Below, in pieces: positions 1-8,368 of a stretch of 64,000 nt of DNA (position 1 is the first letter of the stretch; each line of letters opens with the position of its first letter). The stretch is from Chitinophagaceae bacterium 26-R-25 (GTDB lineage Bacteria; Bacteroidota; Bacteroidia; Chitinophagales; Chitinophagaceae). The stretch lies in NCBI GenBank assembly GCA_029906195.1, contig JARWSJ010000001.1, positions 2,852,001 through 2,916,000 of the forward strand. Reading direction: 5' to 3'. Both the position numbers and the translations under genes were made by a program. The notes under the pieces were generated by a model. That model ran no database searches. It had not been told where the DNA came from and saw nothing but the letters and a program-made list of their open reading frames with translations.

Positions 1-1784
1 ACTATGTAACTGTACGAAGCATTTTGCGGCTTCGCACCGTGATTAAACCAAAGCTTGAACACCTTGCCACTTAACAGTTCATCAGAAAATGAATTATTGA
101 TCTTGTTCCAGTTGCCGCTTTGTACAGCATTTGAAATACGCATGTCTCCACCCTGGGGAAAGTAATAGCCAATGCTATCGTGCCAAACCCATGCAGCCTC
201 TTTTGAAGAAATGGCAACTTGCTCTTTCTTCAATGTTTTTTGTTTTTTGTCACTTGTGAAAACATCTCCGCGCAACCAACACTGATTAATAGTTGTAGTG
301 ACTTGTTCATCAGCTTCGCTGCGAATACCTGCACCAAGGCAAACAATTTCGCGATCAAAAAGAAACCATGATTTTTTTAACTGCACACTGTCGTAATGCT
401 GCACATAAGCCGATGCTGTATACACGCCATCACTAACACCTCCGGCAAATGCTGTGCTGCCCTGCTCCCCCCACTGAACTGTTGTAGGGCGGTCATTCAC
501 GTAATCTCTTGAAGTAACGCCGGGAATTTTATCCCATTCCCAAACGGGCATGATGTTGTAATATTCAGATCCGCTTCTTTGTAAATTGGTAGAGCCGTCT
601 GACAAATATCTTCCTAATAAATTCTCAAGGTTACCTGCTTCACATCTTTTTGTTCTTGTGCTCACCATTCTTACATTGAAAGAATATTGAGGTCGTAAGT
701 GAAGGGTGTAGTCGCCGATCCAGAAGTGCCTGTCAAATGCTGGCACATCGAACGATGCAGATTTAACTCCCGATGTTCTTTGTGCTGCTGCGTTCCAGTC
801 TTCACTGTGTAAAGGATCAATTTGGTTCATAAGCGGAAGACGCTTCTCTTCACCATGTTTATCCAAAGCATTCTTACGGCTGATACCGCGGCCTTCAATG
901 TTAAAATCTGACCAGGCTCCGCGTATCGCCTTTAGATAAGTGTTGCGATAATAGCCTGACAACAACGCAAGCTTCTGTTCGTCCAATGCATAGATGGTGC
1001 CGTGCACATAGTACGCCATGCCCACAATGCCTGTGAGAAACACGTTACCATAACTTGATATTTGCAATTGCGGGCCATGTTGCAGGTACGAATAATCATA
1101 TTGCAAACCTTCTTTGTAATGCACGAGTGTCAGCGGTTCAAAAATCTGGCTCACGGCCAGTGAAAACAATGCAGTATCCGACGTTAGCAATGCCCTGTAG
1201 AAATAATGCAGGGCCACATCCGTTTTATTGGCACCGGTTTGCTTGAAAACATCGCCCCGTTTCATGCGCTGTAGTAGTGAGTCTTCAAGACTTTGCGGTA
1301 TTTGTTTTTTTGCATAGCGCATGCCTATCAGCAGTTCGCCAAGATCTTGCGGCGCGCCTATTTCATTGTGCCACCAGTTTGCACTTTTGGGATCCACACT
1401 ATACCAATATTCAAATGCGTGCTGAATAGCATTGTAAAGACTGTCACCATACATTGCTCCTTCTGCGACATATGCGTTTACTAAAACACGAAGGTGTTCG
1501 AGATGAGCAGCAGGTTTCCATTTCGCGATAGTGCGGTCAGTGTAATCAACATCGTTCCATTTACCATTTGGCTGAATGCTTCTGAGCAGATTGTAAACCG
1601 TTGTCGAACGAGGAACCCCTGTTTTTGTCTGCTGCCACACCCTGTTCATAATCGTATCGAAAACGGGTAAACGCTCAGCTGTTCTTTCGTAAATGCCACC
1701 GTACAGCGGCCTGCTAAAGGCCGGCTGCAGGCAGCATACCCAACAAATAAAAATGACCGTCTTTAATATCTTGATGTGCATCAT
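1..1784 (-). CDS. Polysaccharide lyase family 8 (chondroitin AC / hyaluronate lyase-like), 3' part outside window
   Basis: Secreted lyase that cleaves uronic-acid-containing polymers by beta-elimination. The first 594 codons are in the window; the C-terminal beta-sandwich part runs off the left edge. It starts with a signal peptide (MMHIKILKTV, hydrophobic to about residue 24). The alpha/alpha-toroid domain has the aromatic patch NWWHNEIG at 136-143, and Asn186, His236, Tyr245, Arg299 and Arg303. These match Asn175, His225, Tyr234, Arg288 and Arg292 of Flavobacterium heparinum chondroitinase AC (recalled numbering) with one constant offset of 11, which is strong support for an active PL8 enzyme. 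Hyaluronate and xanthan lyases share the fold, so the exact substrate is open; the sulfatase 32 bp upstream on the same strand favours a sulfated glycosaminoglycan. Two adjacent ATG codons could start it; the first is used. Confidence 0.9.
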   Translation of the reverse strand, partial: MMHIKILKTVIFICWVCCLQPAFSRPLYGGIYERTAERLPVFDTIMNRVWQQTKTGVPRSTTVYNLLRSIQPNGKWNDVDYTDRTIAKWKPAAHLEHLRVLVNAYVAEGAMYGDSLYNAIQHAFEYWYSVDPKSANWWHNEIGAPQDLGELLIGMRYAKKQIPQSLEDSLLQRMKRGDVFKQTGANKTDVALHYFYRALLTSDTALFSLAVSQIFEPLTLVHYKEGLQYDYSYLQHGPQLQISSYGNVFLTGIVGMAYYVHGTIYALDEQKLALLSGYYRNTYLKAIRGAWSDFNIEGRGISRKNALDKHGEEKRLPLMNQIDPLHSEDWNAAAQRTSGVKSASFDVPAFDRHFWIGDYTLHLRPQYSFNVRMVSTRTKRCEAGNLENLLGRYLSDGSTNLQRSGSEYYNIMPVWEWDKIPGVTSRDYVNDRPTTVQWGEQGSTAFAGGVSDGVYTASAYVQHYDSVQLKKSWFLFDREIVCLGAGIRSEADEQVTTTINQCWLRGDVFTSDKKQKTLKKEQVAISSKEAAWVWHDSIGYYFPQGGDMRISNAVQSGNWNKINNSFSDELLSGKVFKLWFNHGAKPQNASYSYI

Positions 1785-1811
1785 AGACGAAGTAGTGAGC
1801 AGTGAGTAATG

Positions 1812-1839
1812 ACTTTTTACTTTTTACTTTTTACTTTTT
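1812..1839. repeat. Four perfect tandem copies of ACTTTTT overlapping the sulfatase 3' end
   Basis: Four exact 7-nt units. Read on the minus strand, the array encodes the last residues of the sulfatase (about KVKSKK) and its TAA stop at 1817-1819, then runs on into the 32 bp before the PL8 gene. It is the same kind of heptamer array as the ATTCCTA arrays elsewhere in the window, with another word. Confidence 0.85.
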
Positions 1840-3322
1840 CCAATAGCTCCGCTAACGCTTTCACTTTCTCCGGCTGCTTTTCCGCCAGGTTATTTTTTTC
1901 TCCGATATCATTACTCAAATCATACAATTGCGCTTTGGGATTATTGCCAAGCTCGGTATTTGTCAGCTTGTTCAGTGCCGCTCCGTTGTTGGGAGCAATA
2001 TATTTCCAGTTGCCTTCGATGACCGCGAAGGTATCACTATCCAGCACCAGCCAGCTTCTTCCCTGTGTAGTTTTTCCTGTCAATGCATCAAGCATGTTTT
2101 GGCTATCTGTCGCTTCCGATGCAGCTAATGGTTGCTGTAACAATTTGGAAAACGATGCTATAAAATCAATCTGGCAAACCAATGCATCAGAAACAGAAGG
2201 CTTTACTGTGCCGGGCCAGCTCAGAAGCATAGGTATACGTGTACCCGCTTCGAAAGCACTGTATTTACCGCCTCTCAAAGGCCCCCATGGTGTGTGACCA
2301 TTTAGTTGCGTTACCGCGCCATCCACATAGCCATCGTCCAGCACGGGCCCATTGTCACTGCTAAAGATGATGATGGTATTCTTTGCAATGCCTGTAGCCT
2401 CCGCTTGCTTCATGATCTCGCCTACTGCCCAGTCAAGTTGTAGAATGGCATCACCTCTAAAACCTAAGCCCGACTTGCCTTTGAACATGGTACTCGGCAT
2501 ACGCGGCACGTGTGGTTCGGTTAAAGCATAGTATAAAAAGAATGGTTTGCTTTTATTGTTTTCAATGAAGGATTTTGCTTTTGTCAAAAATGTAAGCGGC
2601 ATTTCTTCATCCGTCCAGCGTGCTGTGTGGCCGCCACTCATATAGCCAATGCGACCAATGCCATTTACGATTGTGTTATCATGTCCCTGACCGGGCGATG
2701 ACTTCATCTTCAGCAACTCCGGATGATCTTTGCCTGTAGGATCGTTGCCTATGGACTTTTGATAATCTACCGCAATAGGGTCAGCTTTGTCCAATGCCAC
2801 CACGTTGCCGTTTTCTACAAACACCGATGGCACCCTGTCTGCCGTTGCAGGAAAAATAAATGAATAGTCAAAACCCACTTCGTTCGGACCGGGTTTTATT
2901 TCTTCGTTCCAATTTTTTGCCACTGCATCCCCCAGCCCCAAATGCCATTTGCCTACTATGCCTGTTGTATAACCTGCCTTTTGAAACAACTTCGGCAAGG
3001 TGGTGGTATTGGTTGGAACGATCAATGCAGCATCGCCGGGTAGTATGCCAGTGCCGGTTCTGCGCCACGGATATTGCCCTGTCATCAATGCATAACGGGA
3101 AGGCGTACACGTAGCAGATGTGGAGTGAGCGTTTGTAAACCGAACGCTCTGTGCAGCCAGCCTGTCGAGGTTTGGCGTATGGAGTTTTGTAGCACCATAG
3201 CAACTCAGATCGCCGTAGCCAAGATCATCTACATAGATAAAGATCACATTGGGTCGCTGTGCAAAACCTGCAAGAGACCATAAGCTAAAAAAGCAAACAA
3301 CCAGATATTTGCGCATGTTCAT
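1817..3322 (-). CDS. Secreted S1-family sulfatase (formylglycine-dependent)
   Basis: Hydrolyses sulfate esters, probably from the polymer or oligosaccharides produced by the adjacent lyase. The N-terminus is a signal peptide ending near GFAQ (about residue 22). The sulfatase signature C-T-P-S-R is at residues 72-76; Cys72 would become the formylglycine nucleophile. The metal-binding VDDLGYGD lies at 31-38, GKWHLGLG follows the signature, and a downstream SSDNGP carries further metal ligands. At about 500 aa it is normal for a single-domain S1 enzyme. The Met at 3322 or 3316 puts the signal peptide at the start; an upstream Met at 3352 would add ten residues and is less likely. It is first in a two-gene unit with the PL8 lyase. 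The sulfatase subfamily, and so the sulfate position attacked, cannot be told by eye. The C-terminal residues come from a heptamer array. Confidence 0.92.
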   Translation of the reverse strand: MNMRKYLVVCFFSLWSLAGFAQRPNVIFIYVDDLGYGDLSCYGATKLHTPNLDRLAAQSVRFTNAHSTSATCTPSRYALMTGQYPWRRTGTGILPGDAALIVPTNTTTLPKLFQKAGYTTGIVGKWHLGLGDAVAKNWNEEIKPGPNEVGFDYSFIFPATADRVPSVFVENGNVVALDKADPIAVDYQKSIGNDPTGKDHPELLKMKSSPGQGHDNTIVNGIGRIGYMSGGHTARWTDEEMPLTFLTKAKSFIENNKSKPFFLYYALTEPHVPRMPSTMFKGKSGLGFRGDAILQLDWAVGEIMKQAEATGIAKNTIIIFSSDNGPVLDDGYVDGAVTQLNGHTPWGPLRGGKYSAFEAGTRIPMLLSWPGTVKPSVSDALVCQIDFIASFSKLLQQPLAASEATDSQNMLDALTGKTTQGRSWLVLDSDTFAVIEGNWKYIAPNNGAALNKLTNTELGNNPKAQLYDLSNDIGEKNNLAEKQPEKVKALAELLEKVKSKK

Positions 3323-3458
3323 TTGTATTAGATGATCCTTCCAAAAATCCATGTGAATTTAGGGGCTATTTTTTTATGCAAAAGATAAAATGCGCTCTTT
3401 TAGAACACAATTATGTTCTATTTTATCGCCGGGTCAATTGAATCGAACGACAGTAAAG

Positions 3459-4115
3459 TCAATTAAATTCAACACTACCGAAATATTCAGGCAAATGAAA
3501 ATTAGGCGTCGCCGATTCTATATTTGACCACGCAATAAAATGAGGATCGCTCAGCAAATCACCGCATTTATAAAAATTCGCATTGCAGCTTGTGCCTTGC
3601 AAGTTGCCAATAGATGAATGAACAAAACTGCTAACCGGAATGGCGGCAGTCAGTTCCCATTGAATATCTTCAATCTCATGTCGGATAACACTGGCGAGCG
3701 TAACAATGCCCTTCATGACTTCTTTCTCCAAAAAACTTCTTTCTGTTTTCGAAGGGCCAAAGGCAGCAAGAAAATTACCCAGGCAGTTGAATTCGAAATT
3801 GTAATAACCACCGTCACCATCAAATGATACAAAAAACTCAACGCAGCTATCTTCCCAAACGGAGCCCTGCAACTGATTTGCGTGCGCCCTTATCTCTTTT
3901 TCCTTCACGAAATATTTCAAGAATATATAATCGTTTGAATAACCAACGGAGAAAGAAACATGAGGCATGTAGGCATATTCTTTCCACGGAGCGAATTTCA
4001 TCACATGCCTGCGCGTTCCGTCCATGAGGGATGATACTTTCTTTATCCCCTCCTGTTTAAAATCGAGTGATAAAAAATCTGCTTTTAGTTTTTCTTTTAC
4101 CTGGGCGATATTCAT
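3459..4115 (-). CDS. CBM9-like carbohydrate-binding family protein
   Basis: A 218-aa single-domain protein resembling the family 9-like carbohydrate-binding fold common in Bacteroidetes. The best clue is WEDSCVEFF at 87-95 followed by YYNFEFN and a conserved Gly (LGNFLAAFG), the usual core of these beta-sandwiches. It has no signal peptide or lipobox, so it may be cytoplasmic or exported by an unseen route. It lies upstream of and in the same direction as the sulfatase/lyase pair, 136 bp away. A role in sugar binding is inferred from fold and position only. Confidence 0.7.
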   Translation of the reverse strand: MNIAQVKEKLKADFLSLDFKQEGIKKVSSLMDGTRRHVMKFAPWKEYAYMPHVSFSVGYSNDYIFLKYFVKEKEIRAHANQLQGSVWEDSCVEFFVSFDGDGGYYNFEFNCLGNFLAAFGPSKTERSFLEKEVMKGIVTLASVIRHEIEDIQWELTAAIPVSSFVHSSIGNLQGTSCNANFYKCGDLLSDPHFIAWSNIESATPNFHLPEYFGSVEFN

Positions 4116-4416
4116 GATGGCAACTTTATTTTGTGAGAAAACCGAATAAGTAAGCGATGATAAATTTGCTGATCACCTGGCTAAGAAAGGGGTCAAAATT
4201 GTATTTTTTTAGGGGCAAAAAGGTATTCCCCAATTAAATATAACTTCACCCTCTTCAACCTCTTTTCCTCACTACCAGTTCCTCAGCTTTATTTGAAACC
4301 TACGAAATAGTAACCTTTCCAAACATACGGACTTCCTGAAATTAAAAATTGCGCAAACGGTTGATATGATTTACTATGAAGCTTATGGTTACTTTAGGTT
4401 AGAAAATAACGATGTA

Positions 4417-5712
4417 ATGCAAAATAAACAAACGAGCTCTGCCAATGTAATGGCGATAATGGGATTACTGTTCTTCGTGTTTGGATTTGTAACATGGCTG
4501 AACGGGCCACTCATTACCTATGTAAAATTAGCCTTTGAACTGGATTCAGATTCAAAAGCATTTATGGTCACCACTGCTTTTTATATGGCCTATTTTTTCC
4601 TGGCACTTCCCTCCTCGTGGATACTTGAAAAGACAGGCATGAAAAAAGGCATGAGCCTTGGATTGCTGGTAATGGCAATAGGCACGTTCATTTTTGGTCA
4701 ATTTGCTACGCATCGCAATTATCCAATGTCGCTGACAGGATTGTTCGTGATTGGTTCGGGACTTTCATTATTACAAACCGCATCAAATCCGTACCTCAGC
4801 ATTATTGGCCCCATTGAAAGCGCTGCACGTCGAATCAGCATTGTAGGCATTTGTAATAAAGTGGCAGGCATCATCAGTCCAATGTTGATCAGTGGCCTCA
4901 TTCTAAAAGGTGTAACAACACTTGAAGACAAAGTGAAAGCCACCACAGATGCAGCTCAACGCAGTATTATCCTGGATGACTTTTCTCAAAAAATATACAC
5001 GCCATATCTGTGCATGTCGGTATTGCTATTGATCCTCGCTGTCTGGATCTTATATTCATCTCTTCCTGAAGTGAAGTCTTCTGTACAAAACAAGCAAACT
5101 ATAGACGCCGGCACTAAAGAAAAAACCAGCCTTTTCGAATTTCCTCATTTGTGGTTGGGTGCTGTTTGCATATTTGTATATGTGGGCGTAGAAGTAATGG
5201 CTGGTGACGCGATTGGGACCTATGGCAAAGGCTTTCACATCTCAACAGAAGAAACAAAATACTTTACTTCTTATACGCTGGCCGCGATGCTGCTGGGCTA
5301 CCTGATCGGTTTGTTTACCATTCCAAAATATATTTCGCAACAAACGGCTTTGAAATATTCTGCCATTTTGGGAATATGTTTTAGTGGCGCAGCGTTTTTT
5401 ACCAGCGGATACATTTCCGTTTTCTTTGTGGCTCTGCTTGGTTTAGCCAACGCCACCATGTGGCCAGCCATTTTTCCACTTGCCATCAGTGGGCTTGGAA
5501 AGTTTACAGAGAAAGGATCGGCGATATTGATCATGGGCATTGCAGGCGGTGCTATCATACCCAAAATATTCGCAAGCCTTAAAGAGGTATATCATTTCCA
5601 GGCTGTCTTTTTTGTACTCATGGCAACGTGCTATCTGTTCATTCTTTACTATGCTGTAAAGGGACATAAGACTGGTCAAAAACAACTTACACTAGAACCT
5701 CAATACACTTAA
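4417..5712 (+). CDS. FHS-family sugar MFS permease (FucP/GluP-like)
   Basis: Inner-membrane sugar:proton symporter of the fucose-galactose-glucose-hexose type. It shows about twelve hydrophobic segments from VMAIMGLLFFVFGFVTWLNG onward, a central cytoplasmic loop around residues 205-235, and the family hallmark TASNPYLSIIG in the fifth segment region. An RRISI segment follows it, as usual in this family. At 431 aa it is full length. The ATG at 4417 is chosen because the family N-terminus begins just before the first membrane helix; an in-frame ATG at 4366 would add 17 residues. It begins a three-gene unit with the nucleotidyltransferase (7 bp gap) and mutase (11 bp gap), which suggests it imports the sugar they process, plausibly an amino sugar freed from the polymer cut by the divergent lyase/sulfatase genes. 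Confidence 0.88.
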   Translation: MQNKQTSSANVMAIMGLLFFVFGFVTWLNGPLITYVKLAFELDSDSKAFMVTTAFYMAYFFLALPSSWILEKTGMKKGMSLGLLVMAIGTFIFGQFATHRNYPMSLTGLFVIGSGLSLLQTASNPYLSIIGPIESAARRISIVGICNKVAGIISPMLISGLILKGVTTLEDKVKATTDAAQRSIILDDFSQKIYTPYLCMSVLLLILAVWILYSSLPEVKSSVQNKQTIDAGTKEKTSLFEFPHLWLGAVCIFVYVGVEVMAGDAIGTYGKGFHISTEETKYFTSYTLAAMLLGYLIGLFTIPKYISQQTALKYSAILGICFSGAAFFTSGYISVFFVALLGLANATMWPAIFPLAISGLGKFTEKGSAILIMGIAGGAIIPKIFASLKEVYHFQAVFFVLMATCYLFILYYAVKGHKTGQKQLTLEPQYT

Positions 5713-5719
5713 AAAATTA

Positions 5720-6637
5720 ATGGAAACAACATTAGTAGTTCTTGCTGCAGGCATGGCATCAAGATATGGAAGTCTTAAACAGATTGACAAATTCGGCCCG
5801 GCAGGAGAAAGCATTATTGACTATTCAATTTACGATGCTATTGAAGCAGGCTTCACCAATGTGGTGTTTGTAATTCGCCAGGAATTTGAAGCTGACTTTA
5901 AAGAAATATTTGAACCCCGTTTTGCAGATCGGATCACCATTCGTTATGCTTATCAAACGCTTGATTCCTTTACCGGAAGTCATAGCATTCCTGCAAGCCG
6001 CACCAAGCCTTGGGGAACGGGGCATGCGGTGCTATGCACCCGCGAACAGGTGAATGGCCCGTTTGCAGTAATCAATGCAGATGATTTTTATGGAAAAGAT
6101 GCTTTTAAAAAAGCATTTGCATTCTTAACAAAAGAATCATCAGACCAATTGTGGGCAAACATCTGTTACGAATTGCCCAACACGCTTTCTGACCATGGCC
6201 CTGTAAGTCGCGGCATTTGCGAAATCAACGCTGATGGAAATATTACGTCGGTAACAGAGAGAACAAAAGTGTTTCGCCAGGCAAATCAAATAGTATTTGA
6301 AGATGCAGATGGATTGTTTCCCATTAGCGAAGAAGCCAAGGCATCAATGAATTTCTGGTGCTTCTCTTCCAACGTTTTTGATTTCCTGTCATCGATGTTT
6401 GATACTTTTCTTAGCCAGCATATGAACGAGCCAAAATCGGAATTTTACATTCCTTCTGTTGCCGATGAGTTCATTAAAACCGGACAAGGTAAAATCAAAG
6501 CCGTTACTACTTCGGAGAAATGGTTTGGCGTTACCTACAAAGAGGACAAACCGATTGTGCAGGAGTGCATCAACAGCTTAGTGGAAAGCAGTTGTTATCC
6601 TGCTGCATTGTGGCCGGAAAAAATATTTCAACAATAA
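5720..6637 (+). CDS. Sugar-phosphate nucleotidyltransferase family protein
   Basis: 305-aa enzyme of the NTP_transferase superfamily, which joins a sugar 1-phosphate to an NTP to give NDP-sugar and pyrophosphate. The N-terminal signature LAAGMASRYGSLKQ (about residues 8-21) is the nucleotide-binding loop, though the usual GxGTR is changed to GMASRYG. NADDFYGKDAF near residue 115 carries the metal-binding Asp. There is no C-terminal left-handed helix, so acetyltransferase activity as in GlmU is absent. It sits between a sugar permease and a GlmM-type mutase, spaced as one operon. The specific sugar and nucleotide are not evident; a hexosamine 1-phosphate fits the neighbours. Confidence 0.78.
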   Translation: METTLVVLAAGMASRYGSLKQIDKFGPAGESIIDYSIYDAIEAGFTNVVFVIRQEFEADFKEIFEPRFADRITIRYAYQTLDSFTGSHSIPASRTKPWGTGHAVLCTREQVNGPFAVINADDFYGKDAFKKAFAFLTKESSDQLWANICYELPNTLSDHGPVSRGICEINADGNITSVTERTKVFRQANQIVFEDADGLFPISEEAKASMNFWCFSSNVFDFLSSMFDTFLSQHMNEPKSEFYIPSVADEFIKTGQGKIKAVTTSEKWFGVTYKEDKPIVQECINSLVESSCYPAALWPEKIFQQ

Positions 6638-6648
6638 AAGAAAGGATC

Positions 6649-8016
6649 ATGTCTCTTATAAAAAGTATATCAGGCATCAGAGGAACGATCGGCGGAAAGC
6701 CCGGTGAAAACTTTACGCCTGTAGACATCGTAAAATTTACTGCAGCGTACGGATCATGGTTGCTGGAAAAAGGCAAAGGAAAAAAAGTTGTCGTGGGCCG
6801 CGATGGCCGGATGAGCGGATCAATGGTGAACCAACTTGTGGTGAATACACTGCTTGGACTTGGCATAAATGTCCTGGATGCTGGCCTTAGCACTACGCCA
6901 ACGGTTGAGATGGCAGTAGTATGGGAACAAGCGGATGGAGGCATCATCATTACAGCGAGCCACAATCCAATGCAATGGAACGCTTTAAAACTCCTCAACA
7001 ATCACGGTGAATTCATCAGTGCTGAAGATGGCCTGAACATTCTTGAGAAAGCAGCAAATGAAAGATTTGAATTTGCCAACGTAAATACTTTAGGCAACTC
7101 TTCTCAAATAGATGGGCTGATTGACAAACACGTTGAGTCAATCCTTGCATTAAACTATGTAGACAAAGCGGCCATCGGGAAAAAGAAATTCAAAGTGGTT
7201 GTAGATGTTATCAATTCTACGGGAGCAATAGCCATTCCTCAATTATTAGCATCATTGGGAGTAGAAAATGCCATCATCATAAACAGTGAGATTACCGGCA
7301 ATTTTGCGCACAATCCTGAACCACTTCCGGAACATTTAACGCAGCTGTGCGAAGCGGTAAAATCAAACGACGCGGATTTTGGCATTTCCGTGGACCCAGA
7401 TGTAGACAGGCTTTGCTTTGTGTGCGAGGACGGCACTTTCTTTGGAGAAGAATATACTTTGGTGGCTGTGGCAAACTATGTGCTTCAATTTAAAAAAGGA
7501 AGTACTGTTAGCAATTTAAGCAGTTCAAGAGCATTAAGGGACGTCACTCGTGAGACAGGTTGCGATTACTACGCAGCTGCTGTTGGCGAAGTAAATGTGG
7601 TAAAAAAAATGAAGGAAGTAAACGCAGTGATTGGCGGTGAAGGCAACGGCGGCATCATTCTACCGGAGCTGCATTATGGCCGCGATGCGTTGGTGGGCGT
7701 AGCACTGTTTCTTTCTGCATTGGCAAAATTTGAAGGAACAATATCTGCGTTCCGTAAAACCTTCCCTGATTACCATATGGCAAAAAAGAAAGTGGACCTT
7801 GCAGCAGACGTTCAAATTACCGACGTGCTTGCAAAAGTTCGCTCTGCTTATGCTGATGAAAAAATCAATACAGAAGATGGTTTGAAAATAGACCTTGAAG
7901 ATGGTTGGATCCATTTAAGAGCATCCAACACCGAGCCGATCATAAGGATCTACACAGAGGCAACAACGAAGGAAACCGCGGAACAATTCGCGAACGACGT
8001 GATGAATATTTTCTAA
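6649..8016 (+). CDS. glmM: Phosphoglucosamine mutase-like phosphohexomutase
   Basis: Alpha-D-phosphohexomutase moving phosphate between C6 and C1 of a hexose phosphate. All four motifs are present in the 455-aa protein: the phosphoserine loop TASHNP (Ser104), metal loop DPDVDR (249-254), sugar-recognition loop GGEGNGG (329-335) and phosphate-binding loop RASNTEP (424-430). The GEGNGG form is nearer GlmM than classic PGM or PMM enzymes. The ATG at 6649 is chosen because the family N-terminus MSLIKSISGIRGT starts there and an AAAGGA-like site precedes it; the open frame extends upstream over the end of the previous gene. It is third in the permease-nucleotidyltransferase-mutase unit. It could be the housekeeping GlmM or a dedicated catabolic/salvage copy; the window cannot decide. 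Confidence 0.85.
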   Translation: MSLIKSISGIRGTIGGKPGENFTPVDIVKFTAAYGSWLLEKGKGKKVVVGRDGRMSGSMVNQLVVNTLLGLGINVLDAGLSTTPTVEMAVVWEQADGGIIITASHNPMQWNALKLLNNHGEFISAEDGLNILEKAANERFEFANVNTLGNSSQIDGLIDKHVESILALNYVDKAAIGKKKFKVVVDVINSTGAIAIPQLLASLGVENAIIINSEITGNFAHNPEPLPEHLTQLCEAVKSNDADFGISVDPDVDRLCFVCEDGTFFGEEYTLVAVANYVLQFKKGSTVSNLSSSRALRDVTRETGCDYYAAAVGEVNVVKKMKEVNAVIGGEGNGGIILPELHYGRDALVGVALFLSALAKFEGTISAFRKTFPDYHMAKKKVDLAADVQITDVLAKVRSAYADEKINTEDGLKIDLEDGWIHLRASNTEPIIRIYTEATTKETAEQFANDVMNIF

Positions 8017-8023
8017 GCCCAAT

Positions 8024-8170
8024 TTAACCACAGAGATAACGGAGTTTTTTTCACAGAGAAAAGGAGATTTATATAACAACTCCTTTTCTCTGCTCTTTCA
8101 TGAATAATCAACTATCTCAAAAGCGTTCCTCCTTCCCTCTGTGAAAAAAACCTCCTTTCCTCTGTGGTAA
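8024..8170. repeat. Inverted-arm intergenic element, word CACAGAG, with inner hairpin
   Basis: Fills most of the 352-bp gap after glmM. Arms at 8024-8066 and 8128-8170 are imperfect inverted copies containing CACAGAG words and a run of Ts. A nested perfect 13-bp hairpin pairs 8054-8066 with 8080-8092. The rest of the gap to 8368 shows no gene or clear signal. Confidence 0.8.
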
Positions 8171-8368
8171 AAACATTTGCACCATTTGAGTGCTTCATTA
8201 AGCCCGAGGGGTCTGGGTATCTCTCATTTCTTGTTGTTGTTACATTACAACTCAGATCCCTCGCGCTTCACAAGACAATCTCTTTTCACCGCAACATAAA
8301 CATCAAATAATTTTAAACAAACGACTTATCTTAACAGCATCGAATTACTAAAACAGTTGTCAACCAAC

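Noticed and set aside
1809-2297. Plus-strand frame of 162 codons over the sulfatase end
   Set aside because: Antisense to a sulfatase with full catalytic motifs; no signal or domain of its own.
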